NCBI RefSeq assembly: GCF_014201825.1
Contig: NZ_JACHFJ010000001.1
Coordinates: 1-64,000 of the forward strand
Length of the DNA: 64,000 nucleotides
From: Acidocella aromatica
Lineage (GTDB): Bacteria; Pseudomonadota; Alphaproteobacteria; Acetobacterales; Acetobacteraceae
Reading direction: 5' to 3'
This document shows, in pieces, positions 27,991 through 39,439 of this stretch; within the stretch, counting starts at the first letter, position 1, and each line of letters begins with the position of its first letter. A program made the position numbers and the translations under genes. Under the pieces are notes generated by a model, which saw nothing but the letters and a program-made list of their open reading frames with translations, did no database searches and was not told the DNA's origin.

Positions 27991-30900
27991 AACGCCTCCA
28001 CAATACCGCCCTTGCGCGGCGCCGCCTTGTCCTGCCCACCGCGCAGCTTCATCGCGAGCCGTTCCAGCCACAGATACACCACCGGCGTGGTGTAGAGCGT
28101 GAGAGCCTGGCTCACGACCAGCCCGCCGATGATGGTAAGCCCCAGCGGCTGGCGCAGACTTGCCCCCTGCCCCAGCCCGATGGCCAACGGCAGCGCCCCC
28201 AGAATGGCGGCGAAGGTTGTCATGAGAATCGGCCGCAGGCGCAGGCTGGCGGCGCGGAAGATCGCCTCCTCCGGCGCCAGCCCCTCGCCTCGCTCCAGCT
28301 GGATGGCGAAGTCGATCATCAGGATCGCGTTCTTCTTGACGATGCCGATGAGCAGGATGACGCCGATGAGCGCGATGATGGTGAGCGGCGTGTTGAGCAT
28401 GAGCAGGAACAGCGTGGCGCCCACTCCCGCCGAGGGGATGGTGGAAAGAATGGTGATCGGGTGGATCGTGCTCTCGTAGAGAATACCGAGCACGATATAG
28501 ACCGTGGCGATAGCCGCCAGAATGAGCAGCGGCTCGGAGGCCGATGAAGACTGGAACGCGGCGGCGGTACCGGCGAAGCTGCCGGTAATCGTCAGCGGCA
28601 CGTCGAGCTTGGCCATGGTGCTCTCGATGGCCGCGGCAGCGGTGCCGAGCGCAACACCCTGCGGCAGGGAGAAGGAGATGGTGGCGGCCACGCGCCCGCT
28701 CTGGTGGTTCACGGAGATTGGCGTGGTGCCGGGGCTGATCGTGGCGATGGCGGAGAGCGGCACCATGGTCTCGCTGTTGGTGCTCACCGCCGCGCCCGAG
28801 GACGCGCCGCCCCCGGTGCTGGTAGCGACGGAGTTGATCGCCGCGTTGGTCGCGGAATCCAGCGCGACGGTGGAGGTGGTGTTGGTGGTTTTGGTGTTCG
28901 TCACCACCGCGCCGGCGGCCAGCTGGCTGGAGGATGTGCCGCTCGCCTTGCCACCCGAGGTGCTGATGTAAATCCGCGCCAGATCCTGCGGTGTCTGCTG
29001 GTATTTCGGCGCCAACTCCATCACCACCTTGTATTGGTTCAGCTCGTTATAGATGGTGGAGACACCGCGCTGGCCGAAGGCGTCGTAGAGCGTGTTGTCG
29101 ATCTCGCTGGGGGTGATGTTGAGCCGTGCCGCCATGGGGCGGTTGATGTGGATATCCGTCTCCAGCCCGCCTTGCTGCATGTCGGAGTTCACGTCCACCA
29201 GCCGCTTGTCCTGCTTCAGCGCGGCCACGATCTTTGGCACCCAGGCGTAGAGAGCCGCCGCGTCGTCGCTTTGCAGCGTGTACTGATATTCGGCATTGCC
29301 CTGCCGCCCGCCAACTCGCAGATCCTGCGCCGGAACCAGGTAGATTTGCGCACCGGGCACCTGCCCAAGCGGACGGCGCAGCCGCGCCACAATCTGCGTG
29401 GCGCTGACATGGCGCTGGGCCATTGGCTTCAGCGTAATGAACAGCATCCCGGTATTGGTGGTCCGCCCGCCGGTGAAGCCCGCGACGGATTCCACCCCCG
29501 GGTCCTTCTGCACGATGGTCTGCAGTTGCAGCAGCTTCTGCTTCATCGCGGCGAAGGAGATGGACTGGTCCGCCTGCACTTGGCCCATGATCAGCCCGGT
29601 ATCCTGCTCGGGGAAGAAGCCCTTCGGCACCACCACGAACAGCACCACGTTAAGCACCACGGTAAGGATCAGCCCAAAGCCCACCAGCTTGGCATGGCGC
29701 AGCGCCCAGCGCAGCGAGTCCTCATACGCCGCGCGCGTGGCGACGAAACCGCGCTCCAGCGCCGTGAGGATGCAGCCCTCGGATTTCGCGGTTTCCTGGC
29801 GCAGCAGCAGGGCGCAGAGCATGGGCGTGGTGGTGAGCGAAACCAGCAGCGAGATGACGATGGTGAGCGACAGCGTCTCGGCGAATTCCTGGAACAATTT
29901 GCCCAGCAGGCCGGGCATCATCAGAATCGGCAGGAATACCGCGATCAGCGAGGCGCTCATCGAGAGTACGGTGAACCCCACCTCCGCCCCCCCCGCGTAG
30001 GGCGGCGTTCAGCGGGTCCATCCCGTCCTCCAGATGCCGTATGGTGTTCTCCGTCACCACCACCGCGTCGTCCACCACGAAACCGGTCGCAATGGTGAGC
30101 GCCATGAGCGAGAGGTTATCCACCGAGAAACCGAGCAGATACATCGGCCCGAACGTGCCGAGGATGGAGACCGGCACGGCAAGGCCAGGGATGAGCGTGG
30201 CGCGCGGCGAGCGCAGGAAGACGAACACCACCCCCACCACCAGCAGCACGGCGATGAACAGCGTGCGCTCGGTATCGTCCAACGCCGCGCGGATGGACTG
30301 CGAACGGTCCATGGCCACGCCGAAATTGATCGCTGGCGGCAAGGCGGCGCGCAGCTGCGGCAGCAGGGCTTTGATCTTGTCCACCGTGCGAATCACATTC
30401 GCCGTGGGGCTGGGATGGATGATGACCAGCACCGCGCGTTTGCCGTTATAATAGCCGGCATTCTGCAAGTTCTCGACAGAGTTCTCGACATCCGAGACAT
30501 CGGAGAGCCGTACCGCCTGGCCGTTGCGGTAGGCGATGACCAGATCTTGGTACTGCGCGGCGAGCTTGGCCTGGTCGTTGGTGTAGAGCTGGTAGCGGGT
30601 GGAGCCGATGTCAAAATAGCCCTTCGGCGAATTGGCATTGGCCGCGGCCAGGGCGGCGCGCACATCCTCCAGCCCGATGCCGTATTTGGCCAGCGGACCA
30701 GGCTGCAACTCCACACGCACGGCGGGCAGCGCCGCACCGCCGAGCTCCACGTTGCCCACCCCCTCGATCTGCGAGAATTGCTGGGCCAGCACGGTGTCAG
30801 CAGAATCGTAAAGCTGACCGGGCGTCATCGTGTCCGAGGTCATGGCCAGCACGAGGACCGGCGCATCCGCCGGGTTGAATTTCTCGTAGCTGGGGTTGGC

Positions 30901-31272
30901 GCGCAATGTTGTCGGCAGATCCGCGCGCGCGGCCTGGATCGCGGCTTCCACGTCGCGCGCCGCGCCGTCGATATCGCGGTCCAGCCCGAATTGCAGCGTG
31001 ATGCGGGTGACGCCGATGCCCGATTGCGAGGTCATCTCGGTAACGTCGGCGATGGTGCCCAGATGCCGCTCCAGCGGCTCGGCCACCGTGGCGGCCATCG
31101 TCTCCGGGCTGGCGCCGGCCATGTTGGCCTGCACCTGGATGGTGGGAAAGGCGATCTGCGGCAGCGGGGCCACCGGCATCTTCAGGAAGCCGAGAATACC
31201 CGAAAGCGCGATCCCGATTGTGAGAAGGATCGTCGCCACCGGGCGGCGGATAAAGATGCCGGGGATGTTCAT
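27987..31272 (-). pseudogene. RND efflux pump, MdtC-like, frameshifted in a G8 tract
   Basis: An inner-membrane proton-driven pump of the AcrB/MdtC group, split into two frames. The N-terminal part starts [20 protein letters not shown] at 31272 and is normal to RHLEDGMDPLNAALRG; the frame then fails at a run of eight C on the plus strand (29987-29994) and continues wrongly to 29722. In the next frame the protein resumes exactly with EVGFTVLSMSASLIAVFLPI and runs to 27987. With seven G the frame would read RGGAEVGFT and give one protein of about 1094 residues. That exceeds the usual length by about 60 residues because of a Ser/Thr/Ala-rich insertion (about 28766-28968). Either a sequencing error, a real mutation or slippage. 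Confidence 0.88.
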
Positions 31273-34200
31273 GCCCCGGCGCTCCCCAGGCGCAGACCGG
31301 AGCGGCGGGCCAGAGCGTCGAACGCCAGATAGATGACCGGGGTGGTGAACAGCGTGAGCACCTGACTCACCAGCAGCCCGCCGACAATAGCCATGCCCAG
31401 CGGCGTGCGCAGCTCCGAGCCCATGCCGCCGCCAAAGATAAGCGGCAGGCCGGAGAACATGGCGGCGAGCGTGGTCATCAGGATCGGGCGGAAGCGCAGC
31501 AGCGCGGCTTCGTAGATGGCATCGCGCGGGGATTTGCCCTCAACGCGCTCGGCGTGCAGCGCGAAGTCGATCATCATGATCGCGTTTTTCTTGACGATGC
31601 CGATGAGCAGCACGATGCCGATGATGCCGATGACGTCCAGCCCCTCGCCCGAGAGCCAAAGGAAGATGAGCGCGCCGATGCCCGCCGATGGCAAGGTGGA
31701 GAGGATCGTCACCGGGTGGATGAAACTCTCATACAGCACGCCAAGCACGATATAGACAGCGATGATCGCCGCGATGAGCAGAAACACTTCGTTGCTCAGC
31801 GCGTTCTGGAACGCCGCCGCCGCGCCCAGGAAGCTCGTCCGCATGGAGGCCGGGAGGCTGAGCGAGGCCTCGGCTTGCTGAATCGCCTTCACCGCCCCGC
31901 CAAGCGAGGCACCGGGCGCGAGGTTGAACGAAATGGTGGTGGCCGGAAACTGGCCCAGATGCTCAACCAGCAGCGGCGCGGACTGAACGGTGAAGCTGGC
32001 GATGGCGGAAAGCGGCACCTGCCCGCCCGAGGCGGCGGAGGATGGCAGGTAGATATTCCCAAGCGAGGCGGCCGAGGTCATCTTCGCCGGGTCCACGGTC
32101 ATGATCACACGGTACTGGTCAGTCTGCGTGAAAATGGTGGAGATGATGCGCTGGCCGAAGGAGTCGTAGAGCGCGGCGTCCACCGTCGCCGGGGTGATGC
32201 CGAAGCGCGCGGCGCTTGTGCGGTCGATATTCACGTACACGGATTGCCCAGCCGCCTGCAGCCCGTCGGCAACGCCCGTCAGCTCCGGCAGCGCCTGGAG
32301 CTTGGCCATGAGCTTGGGCACATAGGTTTGCAGATCGGCCTGGGCAGCTCCCTCCAGCGCGAACTGGTACTGCGTGGGCGAGATCGTGGTGTTGAGCGTG
32401 AGGCTCTGCACCGGTTGGAAATACAGCGCCACGCCCGGCACGCCCGCAACCTCCTGGCTCAGCCGGGGGATCATTCCCGCGGCGGAGAGGCTTCGCTGGC
32501 TCTTGGGCTTCAAGTTGATGAGGAACCGCCCCTGGTTGAGCGTGGTGTTACTGCCGTCGATGCCGATATAAGAGGTCAGGCTGACAACATCCTTGTCCTT
32601 CAATATCGCGTCGGCCAGGGCTTGCTGGTGTTCGGCCATGGCGGCGTAGGAGGTGCCCTGCGACGCCTGGGAGAAGCCCTCGATGACGCCCGTATCCTGC
32701 ACCGGGAAGAAGCCCTTGGGGATGAACACGTAGAGCAGCACGGTGAGTACCAGCGTACCCACCGCCACGACCAGCGTGAGCCGTGCATGTTTCAGCACCC
32801 AGGTGAGCGCGTACCCATAAGCCGCCAGCAGGCGCTCGAACTGCTTTTCGTTCCAGCGCTCGAAGCGGTTCGGATGTTCCTCGGCCTTGGCGTGCAGCAG
32901 GCGTGAACACAGCATCGGCACCAGGGTCAGCGAGACCACCGCCGAGATGATGATGGTGAAGGCCAAAGTCACCGCGAATTCGGAGAACAGCCGCCCGACA
33001 ACATCACCCATGAACAGCAGAGGGATCAGCACCGCGATGAGCGACACGGTGAGCGAGATGATGGTGAAGCCAATCTGCCCCGCGCCCTTGAGCGCCGCAT
33101 CGAGTGGCTTCTCGCCCATCTCCAGATAACGGGCGATGTTCTCGATCATCACGATGGAGTCATCGACGACGAAGCCCGTGGCGATGATCAGCGCCATGAT
33201 CGAGAGATTGTCGATGGAGAAGCCGGAAAGATACATGAAGGCCAGCGCGCCGATGAGCGAAACCGGCACCGAAATGCTGGGGATGATGGTCGCGCGCATG
33301 TTGCGCAGGAACACGAAGATGACGGCGACCACGAGCAGGATGGAGAGCGCCAGCTCGAACCCGGCATCGGAGACGGAGGCGCGGATGGAGCTGGTGCCGT
33401 CGCTCATCACGGCGACCTGCATAGCCGCCGGCAGCCCGGCGGTGAGCATGGGCAGCGCGCTCTTGATGGCATCGACCGTGGCGATGACATTGGCATTGGG
33501 CTGGCGCTGGATGTTGAGCACAATGGCGGGCGTGCGATTGGCCCAAGCGCCCAGCTCCGCATCCTGCGGCGCGGAGATGATCTTCGCCACGTCCCCAAGA
33601 TAGACCGGGTTGCCATTCTTGTAGGCGATCACCAGCCGCGTATATTCGCTGGCCTCGGTGATCTGGTCGTTGGCGTTGATGGTGAAATTCTGCTTCGGGC
33701 CGGAGAAGCTGCCTTTGGGCGAATTGACGTTGAGATTGCCGATATCGGTGCGGATATTGTCAATCGAGATGCCATATGCGGCGAGCGCCTGCGGGTTCAC
33801 CTCCACCCGCACGGAGGGCACGTTGCCGCCGCTCACCGTGACCAAGCCGACGCCAGGAATTTCCGACAGCTTAGAGGCAAGCCGCGAATTGGCGATGGTC
33901 TCGACATCGGTGAGGTTCATCGTCTTGGAGGTGATGGCAAGCGTCATCACCGGCGCGTCGGCGGGGTTCACCTTGGCGTAAACGGGCGGGGCTGGAAGGT
34001 CGGAGGGCAGCAGATTTCCCGCCGCGTTGATGGCCGCCTGCACCTCCTGCTCGGCCACGTCCAGGCTGAGGGAGAGATCGAACTGCAAGGTGATGACCGA
34101 CGCCCCCGCCGAGCTGGAGGAAGACATCTGGTTCAGCCCCGTCATCTCGCCGAGCTGGCGTTCCAGCGGCGCGGTGACGGCGGAGGTCATCACCTCCGGG

Positions 34201-34364
34201 GAGGCGCCGGGGTAGAAGGTCTGCACCTGGATGGTGGGGTAGGTCACATCCGGCAGCGCCGAGACGGGCAGGTATTTGAACGCCACCAACCCGACCAGCA
34301 CGAAGGCGATCATCAGCAGCGAAGTCGCGACCGGCCGGAGGATGAAAAGCTTGGACGGATTCAC
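31269..34364 (-). CDS. RND efflux pump, MdtB-like
   Basis: A 1031-residue inner-membrane RND transporter with the standard plan: first helix [20 protein letters not shown], large periplasmic loop, helices 2-6 including [13 protein letters not shown] (proton-relay Asp pair in TM4), second loop and TM7-12 ending [20 protein letters not shown]. It is intact. Paired with the second pump gene (31272-27987) and the upstream adaptor it matches MdtABC-type systems, which form heteromeric pumps for bile salts, novobiocin and similar compounds. Substrates here are unknown. ATGA overlaps at both ends. Confidence 0.94.
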   Translation of the reverse strand: MNPSKLFILRPVATSLLMIAFVLVGLVAFKYLPVSALPDVTYPTIQVQTFYPGASPEVMTSAVTAPLERQLGEMTGLNQMSSSSSAGASVITLQFDLSLSLDVAEQEVQAAINAAGNLLPSDLPAPPVYAKVNPADAPVMTLAITSKTMNLTDVETIANSRLASKLSEIPGVGLVTVSGGNVPSVRVEVNPQALAAYGISIDNIRTDIGNLNVNSPKGSFSGPKQNFTINANDQITEASEYTRLVIAYKNGNPVYLGDVAKIISAPQDAELGAWANRTPAIVLNIQRQPNANVIATVDAIKSALPMLTAGLPAAMQVAVMSDGTSSIRASVSDAGFELALSILLVVAVIFVFLRNMRATIIPSISVPVSLIGALAFMYLSGFSIDNLSIMALIIATGFVVDDSIVMIENIARYLEMGEKPLDAALKGAGQIGFTIISLTVSLIAVLIPLLFMGDVVGRLFSEFAVTLAFTIIISAVVSLTLVPMLCSRLLHAKAEEHPNRFERWNEKQFERLLAAYGYALTWVLKHARLTLVVAVGTLVLTVLLYVFIPKGFFPVQDTGVIEGFSQASQGTSYAAMAEHQQALADAILKDKDVVSLTSYIGIDGSNTTLNQGRFLINLKPKSQRSLSAAGMIPRLSQEVAGVPGVALYFQPVQSLTLNTTISPTQYQFALEGAAQADLQTYVPKLMAKLQALPELTGVADGLQAAGQSVYVNIDRTSAARFGITPATVDAALYDSFGQRIISTIFTQTDQYRVIMTVDPAKMTSAASLGNIYLPSSAASGGQVPLSAIASFTVQSAPLLVEHLGQFPATTISFNLAPGASLGGAVKAIQQAEASLSLPASMRTSFLGAAAAFQNALSNEVFLLIAAIIAVYIVLGVLYESFIHPVTILSTLPSAGIGALIFLWLSGEGLDVIGIIGIVLLIGIVKKNAIMMIDFALHAERVEGKSPRDAIYEAALLRFRPILMTTLAAMFSGLPLIFGGGMGSELRTPLGMAIVGGLLVSQVLTLFTTPVIYLAFDALARRSGLRLGSAGA

Positions 34365-35563
34365 TGCGCGGCGGCGGTATGGTGGCGATGGCGCTGCGCT
34401 GCCGGGCTATCCGCCGAGGCCACGGCCGTGGTGTTGGCGACCTGCACCTTCATGCCATCCGAGAGGCGGTCCACACCATCCGTCACCACCACATCACCGG
34501 CGGATAGGCCCTTGGTGATGACGGTGTTGGTGCCATCCGTGGGCCCGGTGGTGACGGGCTGCACACGCACCGTGTTGTCCGGCTGTACCAGGTACACGTA
34601 AGTGCCGGGCGCGCCGGTCTGCACCGCCTGGGTTGGCACCAGCGTGGCGTTCTGGAGCGTGTTCACCAATAGATGCACGTTCACGAACTCATTGGGAAAC
34701 AGCGCTCCGTCGGCGTTGGGAAAATCGGCGCGCAGCTTGACCATGCCGGTGGAGGTGTCGATCTGGCTGTCCACGGCGGAGAGTGTGCCATCCTCCAGCT
34801 TGGTCGTGTCGTCGCTGGAATAGGCGGTTGCCGGGAGCTGCGCCCCCTGCCCCAGCCGGGTGAGCACGGGTGCCAGATCGGTTTGCGAGACCGAGAAAAT
34901 GACCGTGGTTGGCGAGATGCTGGTGACCACGGCAAGGCCGGTGGAGCTGCCGGAGGTGACGTAGTTGCCGATATCGACGAGGCGCAGGCCGACACGGCCG
35001 GTGATCGGCGAGGTGATGTGGCAATAAACGAGGTCCAGCTTGGCGCTGTCGATATTCGCCTGGTCGGATTTCGTGGCGGCCTCATCCTGCGCCACCAGGA
35101 ATTGCTGGTCCGCCACCTGCTGCGCCGAGATGCTGTCCTGCGCCGCCAGCTTCTGATAGCGCGCAAGGTCGGAACGAGCCTGGGCCAGGGCTGCGCTGTC
35201 CTTGGCCAAGGCGGCCTGGTACTGCTCAAGCTGGATCTGGTAGGGGCGCGGGTCAATCTGGACCAGGAACTGCCCGGCGGTGACACTTTGCCCCTCGGTG
35301 AAGGCAACCTGGGTGATGTAGCCGCTGATCTGCGGCAGCACGGTCACGGTGGTGATGGGGGTGACGGTGCCAAGCTCGTCCAGCACCTCCGGCATGGAGC
35401 CGGAAACCGCCTTGGCCACGCCAACGGCAACTCCGCCACCGCCATGAGCCTGCGGCGCCGTGCCGCTATGCCGCCACCAGACAAACAGCCCCAGAATCAG
35501 CGCAAGCGCCACGAAAACCCAGCGTTTTCTGAACCGTCTGCGCTGCCCGCCCGCCTCTGCCAC
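34361..35563 (-). CDS. RND efflux periplasmic adaptor (membrane fusion protein), MdtA-like
   Basis: A 400-residue HlyD/AcrA-type adaptor linking the pump to the outer-membrane channel. One N-terminal membrane anchor (about 14-29, [14 protein letters not shown]), a lipoyl half-motif ([20 protein letters not shown]), an alpha-hairpin (about 105-175), the second lipoyl half ([20 protein letters not shown]), and beta-barrel plus membrane-proximal domains. The end is His-rich ([11 protein letters not shown]). The start is GTG 35563 with GGGGAG 9 bases before. First gene of the efflux operon. Confidence 0.92.
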   Translation of the reverse strand: MAEAGGQRRRFRKRWVFVALALILGLFVWWRHSGTAPQAHGGGGVAVGVAKAVSGSMPEVLDELGTVTPITTVTVLPQISGYITQVAFTEGQSVTAGQFLVQIDPRPYQIQLEQYQAALAKDSAALAQARSDLARYQKLAAQDSISAQQVADQQFLVAQDEAATKSDQANIDSAKLDLVYCHITSPITGRVGLRLVDIGNYVTSGSSTGLAVVTSISPTTVIFSVSQTDLAPVLTRLGQGAQLPATAYSSDDTTKLEDGTLSAVDSQIDTSTGMVKLRADFPNADGALFPNEFVNVHLLVNTLQNATLVPTQAVQTGAPGTYVYLVQPDNTVRVQPVTTGPTDGTNTVITKGLSAGDVVVTDGVDRLSDGMKVQVANTTAVASADSPAAQRHRHHTAAAQ

Positions 35564-35620
35564 GCTCTTTGTCTCCCCATAAACCGGCCATGCCTATAGC
35601 CTTTTATGGATTGGATGTCC

Positions 35621-35636
35621 CGGTCACCCGGTTACC
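35621..35636 (-). promoter_or_regulatory. Candidate operator upstream of the efflux operon
   Basis: Tandem near-identical 8-mers CGGTCACC and CGGTTACC lie about 60 bases before the adaptor start. GGTNACC halves are themselves palindromic. The position fits a repressor or activator site, but no regulator gene is adjacent. Confidence 0.3.
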
Positions 35637-35667
35637 TGTTAATGACAAAGAGTAACCCCGTCGCTCG

Positions 35668-36939
35668 TCAAGCGGCGGTAATTTTTTCCTGCCCGCCCAT
35701 ATAGGGGCGCAGCGCAGCCGGGATGGTGATGGAGCCGTCCTCGTTCTGGTAGTTCTCCAGCACCGCGATGAGGGCGCGCCCCACCGCCACGCCCGAGCCG
35801 TTGAGCGTATGCACAAAATCCGGCTTGGCCTCGCCCGCGCGGTAGCGGGCGTTCATGCGCCGGGCCTGGAAGGCGCGGGTGTTGGAGCAGGAGGAAATCT
35901 CGCGATACGTCTCCTGCCCCGGCACCCAAACCTCGAGGTCATAGGTCTTGACGGCGGAGAAGCCGGTATCGCCCGCACAGAGCAGCATGCGCCGATAGGG
36001 CAGTTCGAGGCGTTCCAGGATCGTCTCAGCCGCGCGGGTCATGCGCTCATGCTCGGCCCCGGACTCCTCGGGCTTGGTGATGCTGACCAGTTCCACCTTG
36101 TGGAACTGGTGCTGGCGCAGCATGCCGCGCACGTCGCGCCCGGCGGACCCAGCCTCGGAACGGAAGCAGGGAGTGAGTGCGGTCAGGCGCATAGGCAGCT
36201 TGGCGGCGGGCAGGATTTCACCAGCGGCGAGGTTGGTGAGCGAGACTTCCGCGGTGGGGATGAGCCAGCGGCCATCTGTGGTCTGGAACAGATCCTCGGC
36301 GAATTTGGGTAGCTGGCCGGTGCCGAACATGGTGGCGTCGTTCACCAGCAGGGGCACGGTGGTCTCGGAATAGCCGTGCTCGGTGGTGTGGACATCGAGC
36401 ATGAACTGCCCCAGCGCGCGTTCCAGCCGCGCCAGAGCGCCCTTGAGCACTGTGAAGCGCGCGCCCGCGAGCTTGGCCGCACCGGAGAAATCCATCAGCC
36501 CCAGGGCTTCGCCAAGCTCGAAATGCTGCTTCACGGGGAAGGCGAAATCGCGCTTCTCGCCCCAGTGCTTAAGCATCTTGTTGTCGGCCTCATCCCTGCC
36601 CTCGGGCACGGCGGCGTCGAGCAGGTTGGGGATCTTGGAGAGCATGTCTCGCAGCAGGGCATCGAGGCGCGGGCCTTCGGCGTCCAGTGCCTCCATCTCG
36701 GCGCGGATCTTCGCCCCCTCGGCTTCCAACTCGGCCGTGTCGGCCTTGGCGCGCTTGGCCTCGCCAATGCGCTTGGCCAGGGCGTTGCGGCTGGCCTGCA
36801 ATTCCTGCTGCTTTGCCAGGGCGGCGCGGCGCTGTTCGTCCAGCTCCAGCAGCTCCTTGGAGACCGGCAGGATGCCGCGGTGGGCGAGCCCGACATCGAA
36901 CCCGGCGGCATCGTCACGAATTGTCTTTATGTCATGCAT
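35668..36939 (-). CDS. serS: Serine--tRNA ligase
   Basis: Charges tRNA-Ser and tRNA-Sec. The 423-residue class II enzyme has the N-terminal coiled-coil arm (about 30-105; [20 protein letters not shown]), motif 2 [20 protein letters not shown] and motif 3 region [18 protein letters not shown]. The start overlaps the tatC stop by 8 bases, the usual tat-serS order in alphaproteobacteria. Confidence 0.97.
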   Translation of the reverse strand: MHDIKTIRDDAAGFDVGLAHRGILPVSKELLELDEQRRAALAKQQELQASRNALAKRIGEAKRAKADTAELEAEGAKIRAEMEALDAEGPRLDALLRDMLSKIPNLLDAAVPEGRDEADNKMLKHWGEKRDFAFPVKQHFELGEALGLMDFSGAAKLAGARFTVLKGALARLERALGQFMLDVHTTEHGYSETTVPLLVNDATMFGTGQLPKFAEDLFQTTDGRWLIPTAEVSLTNLAAGEILPAAKLPMRLTALTPCFRSEAGSAGRDVRGMLRQHQFHKVELVSITKPEESGAEHERMTRAAETILERLELPYRRMLLCAGDTGFSAVKTYDLEVWVPGQETYREISSCSNTRAFQARRMNARYRAGEAKPDFVHTLNGSGVAVGRALIAVLENYQNEDGSITIPAALRPYMGGQEKITAA

Positions 36940-37717
36940 TGTCAGCGTCCATCTTTGGCTCGACCAACTTCACCGAGAAGACCGAGATTTCGAACAGGAA
37001 GATCAGCAGGCCAGCCATCAGCACCTGGGAGGGCACATCCGGCGGGGCCATGATTGCGGCGAGGATGAAGCAGCCCACATAGGCGTAGCGGCGGTATTTG
37101 CGTAAAGCGGCGGCGTTGATGATGCCGACCTTGCCGAGTAGCGTGAGCAGCACCGGCAGCTCGAACGACAGCCCGAAGGCGAAGATCAGCTTCATCACGA
37201 TGTCCAGGTAATCGCTCACCCGGGCCATCAGCGAGATTTCCACCCCGCCCGTCATCTGCTGGAAAGAGAGGAAGAATTTCCAGGCCACGGGAAAGAACAC
37301 GTAATAGGCCAGCGCCCCGCCCGCGAAAAACAGGATCGGCGTGACGACAAGGAACGGCAGCAGGGCCCGCTTCTCGCGTTTATACAGCCCCGGCGCGATG
37401 AACAGCCAAAGCTGCGAGGCGACCACGGGGAACGAGATGAACGCGGCGGCGAAGACAGAGACCTTCACATAGGTGAAAAATGCTTCGTACAGCGCGGTGT
37501 AGATCAACTCCGGCTTCTCGCCCCTGGCTTCAAGCGCATGGGCCAGAGGGGCGGCGAGGAACTCGTAGATCTTGGGCGCGAAATGGTAGCAAACGAGGAA
37601 AGCCACGATGAAGGCCAGCGCCGACCAGATCAGCCGGCGGCGCAGTTCGGCCAGATGCTCCAGCAGAGGCATTTCCTTATCGTTGATTTCGTCGTTATCC
37701 GGCTTGGCGTCGGCCAT
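36932..37717 (-). CDS. tatC: Sec-independent protein translocase subunit TatC
   Basis: TatC is the receptor for twin-arginine signal peptides. The 261-residue protein has the conserved cytoplasmic start [18 protein letters not shown], six membrane helices, and the loop [20 protein letters not shown] 37717 is preferred to GTG 37720, three bases upstream; both are open. It directly follows tatB, within 3 bases, and overlaps serS. Confidence 0.96.
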   Translation of the reverse strand: MADAKPDNDEINDKEMPLLEHLAELRRRLIWSALAFIVAFLVCYHFAPKIYEFLAAPLAHALEARGEKPELIYTALYEAFFTYVKVSVFAAAFISFPVVASQLWLFIAPGLYKREKRALLPFLVVTPILFFAGGALAYYVFFPVAWKFFLSFQQMTGGVEISLMARVSDYLDIVMKLIFAFGLSFELPVLLTLLGKVGIINAAALRKYRRYAYVGCFILAAIMAPPDVPSQVLMAGLLIFLFEISVFSVKLVEPKMDADNA

Positions 37718-37720
37718 CAC

Positions 37721-38170
37721 TTAAAATCCCCAGCGCTTGGTACCGGGCGGAATGAAGCCCGGCACGGGCGGTTTACGGGCGGCATCGGGCGGGATGAAAT
37801 CCGGCGCCTCGGGCGGCTCCTCCACCACCACGGGCGGCGGAGTGTAGGCCGGCGTGGCCGTGGTGGCCGCCTGAGTGGCCTGCCTCACCTCGCTCACGGT
37901 CTGGCGCAGCGCGCCATCCGGGTCCACGGCCTGCTCGGCGGCGGTTTTGAAGTCGAAGCGGCGGAGCTTGTCGATCTCGGTCTTCACGTCCGAGAGATTG
38001 GCCTCGCGCATCATCTCATCGACATGGCCCTGGAACTCGGCGGCCATGCCGCGGGCCTTCTTGATGAAGCCGGTAACGGTGCGGATGGCGACAGGCAGAT
38101 CCTTCGGCCCGATGGCGATAAGCGCCACAGCCAGGATCAATGCGATCTCACCCCAGGACAATCCGAACAT
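37721..38170 (-). CDS. tatB: Sec-independent protein translocase subunit TatB
   Basis: A 149-residue TatB: one N-terminal membrane helix MFGLSWGEIALILAVALIAI followed by GPKDLPVAIRTVTGFIKKAR, an amphipathic helix, and a Pro-rich acidic tail with repeated PPV/FIPP motifs. The start FGLSWGE and the GPKDLP hinge separate TatB from TatA. No tatA precedes it: the upstream gene is chaC, 19 bases away. TatA must be encoded elsewhere, or TatB may act for both. Confidence 0.94.
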   Translation of the reverse strand: MFGLSWGEIALILAVALIAIGPKDLPVAIRTVTGFIKKARGMAAEFQGHVDEMMREANLSDVKTEIDKLRRFDFKTAAEQAVDPDGALRQTVSEVRQATQAATTATPAYTPPPVVVEEPPEAPDFIPPDAARKPPVPGFIPPGTKRWGF

Positions 38171-38189
38171 GGCGGTGTGCTAGCAGGCT

Positions 38190-38858
38190 CTAGCGTTTCG
38201 GCAAAGCTGCGGCGATGCGGGTGAGCCCCATATCGCGCACGCCGAGCTGGCGCAGATGCGCGATGGTGTTCTCCAGATACTCGCGGCAGGTGCCTAAATC
38301 GCCCTTGGCGGTGTCGATGATGGCGGCAATCTGCTCCACGGTCAGCTCGCGCGTATAACGCGGATGTGCATGGTTGATGACAAAGGTGAGCGCACGGAAG
38401 CTCTCCCCACCAGCCTGCAACGTGACCCAGCGGGAATTGTAGGACCCGCCATACATCTCACGCTGCCAGAGCAACCCCAGCTCCTGCGGCACTTTCGCCG
38501 CCTCGATGCGGAAGGCCACCCCCCGGCAGGCCCCGCCCCGGTCCAGCGCCAACATCAGCCCCGGATTTTCCGGCGTGCCACGCCCCATATACATCTTCAG
38601 GCAAAAGCGCCGGTGCCAGCCGCGCAGCAGGGCGCAGCGCCTCTCCACGAACTCAAAGGCTGGGTTCCAGATGAGCGAGCCGTAGCCGAACACCCAGAGA
38701 TCCTGCCCCTCCCCCAACTCGGCCAGGGCCTGATGCAGCAGCCGGGCCATCTCGGCCTCGGTGCGCCAGTGCATATCCGGATGGGTGCTGGCATGGTGGC
38801 GCTGCATCTCCCGCACGGTGCCGTTGAGCAGCGTTTCCCGGGTGATGCGCAGGGTCAT
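38190..38858 (-). CDS. chaC: Glutathione-specific gamma-glutamylcyclotransferase, ChaC family
   Basis: ChaC splits glutathione to 5-oxoproline and Cys-Gly. The 222-residue protein shows the substrate-binding loop WVFGYGSLIWNP (about 55-66), then CLKMYMGRGTPENPGLMLAL, with the catalytic Glu expected in GTPENPG, and the LWQREMYGGSYN segment. It sits between scpB (ATGA overlap at its start) and tatB, in the position usually held by tatA. Confidence 0.92.
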   Translation of the reverse strand: MTLRITRETLLNGTVREMQRHHASTHPDMHWRTEAEMARLLHQALAELGEGQDLWVFGYGSLIWNPAFEFVERRCALLRGWHRRFCLKMYMGRGTPENPGLMLALDRGGACRGVAFRIEAAKVPQELGLLWQREMYGGSYNSRWVTLQAGGESFRALTFVINHAHPRYTRELTVEQIAAIIDTAKGDLGTCREYLENTIAHLRQLGVRDMGLTRIAAALPKR

Positions 38859-39439
38859 GGAGCTTCGTCTCGCGCCTCGGGCAGAAACACCGAGGCCGGT
38901 TGCGGCGCGGGGGCCGGCCCCGCGGGATCGATGAGCAGCTCCTCGCGCTTGGGCAAATCGCGCAAATCGTTCAGCCCAAACTGCGCCAGAAAGGCTGGGG
39001 TGGTGGCCCAGAGCGTGGGGCGTCCCGGCGTCTCCTTGCGGCCCTTGGGCGTGACCAGCGCATTCTCCAGCAACAGGTCCAGCGTCGCCTGGGAGAGCGC
39101 GGCGCCACGGATTTCCTCGATCTCGGTGCGGGTGACCGGCTGGTGGTAGGCGATGATCGCCAAAGTCTCCATGGCCACGCGCGGCAGGCGGCGCGGCAGT
39201 TCCACCACCTTGCGCAAATGTGGTGCAATGTCGGGCGCGGTGCGGAACTGCCAGCCGCCGCCCACCTGCACCAGATTTACCCCGCGCTCGGCGTAGGCCG
39301 TGGTGAGCGCGCCCATCACGGCGTCCACATCGGTGTTCTCGGGCAGGATCGTGGCCAGCATGCGCGGCGTGACCGGCTGGGTGGCGGCAAATACCGCCGC
39401 TTCCGCCACGCGCAGGGCCTGGATCATGTCGTTACTCAT
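38855..39439 (-). CDS. scpB: SMC-Scp complex subunit ScpB
   Basis: ScpB dimerises through two winged-helix domains and joins ScpA and SMC in chromosome condensation. The 194-residue protein has RVAEAAVFAATQPVTPRMLA at the start, and the second winged helix with RVAMETLAIIAYHQPVTRTEIEEIRG, the most conserved ScpB segment. ATG 39439 (MSNDMIQ) is preferred over 39451 because GAGGCAGGCG lies before it. The start overlaps the scpA stop by 8 bases. Confidence 0.95.
   Translation of the reverse strand: MSNDMIQALRVAEAAVFAATQPVTPRMLATILPENTDVDAVMGALTTAYAERGVNLVQVGGGWQFRTAPDIAPHLRKVVELPRRLPRVAMETLAIIAYHQPVTRTEIEEIRGAALSQATLDLLLENALVTPKGRKETPGRPTLWATTPAFLAQFGLNDLRDLPKREELLIDPAGPAPAPQPASVFLPEARDEAP

Noticed and set aside
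29722-31272. Reading the second pump as two independent genes
   Set aside because: The two frames together match one continuous RND protein across the G8 tract; each half alone lacks a complete transporter fold.
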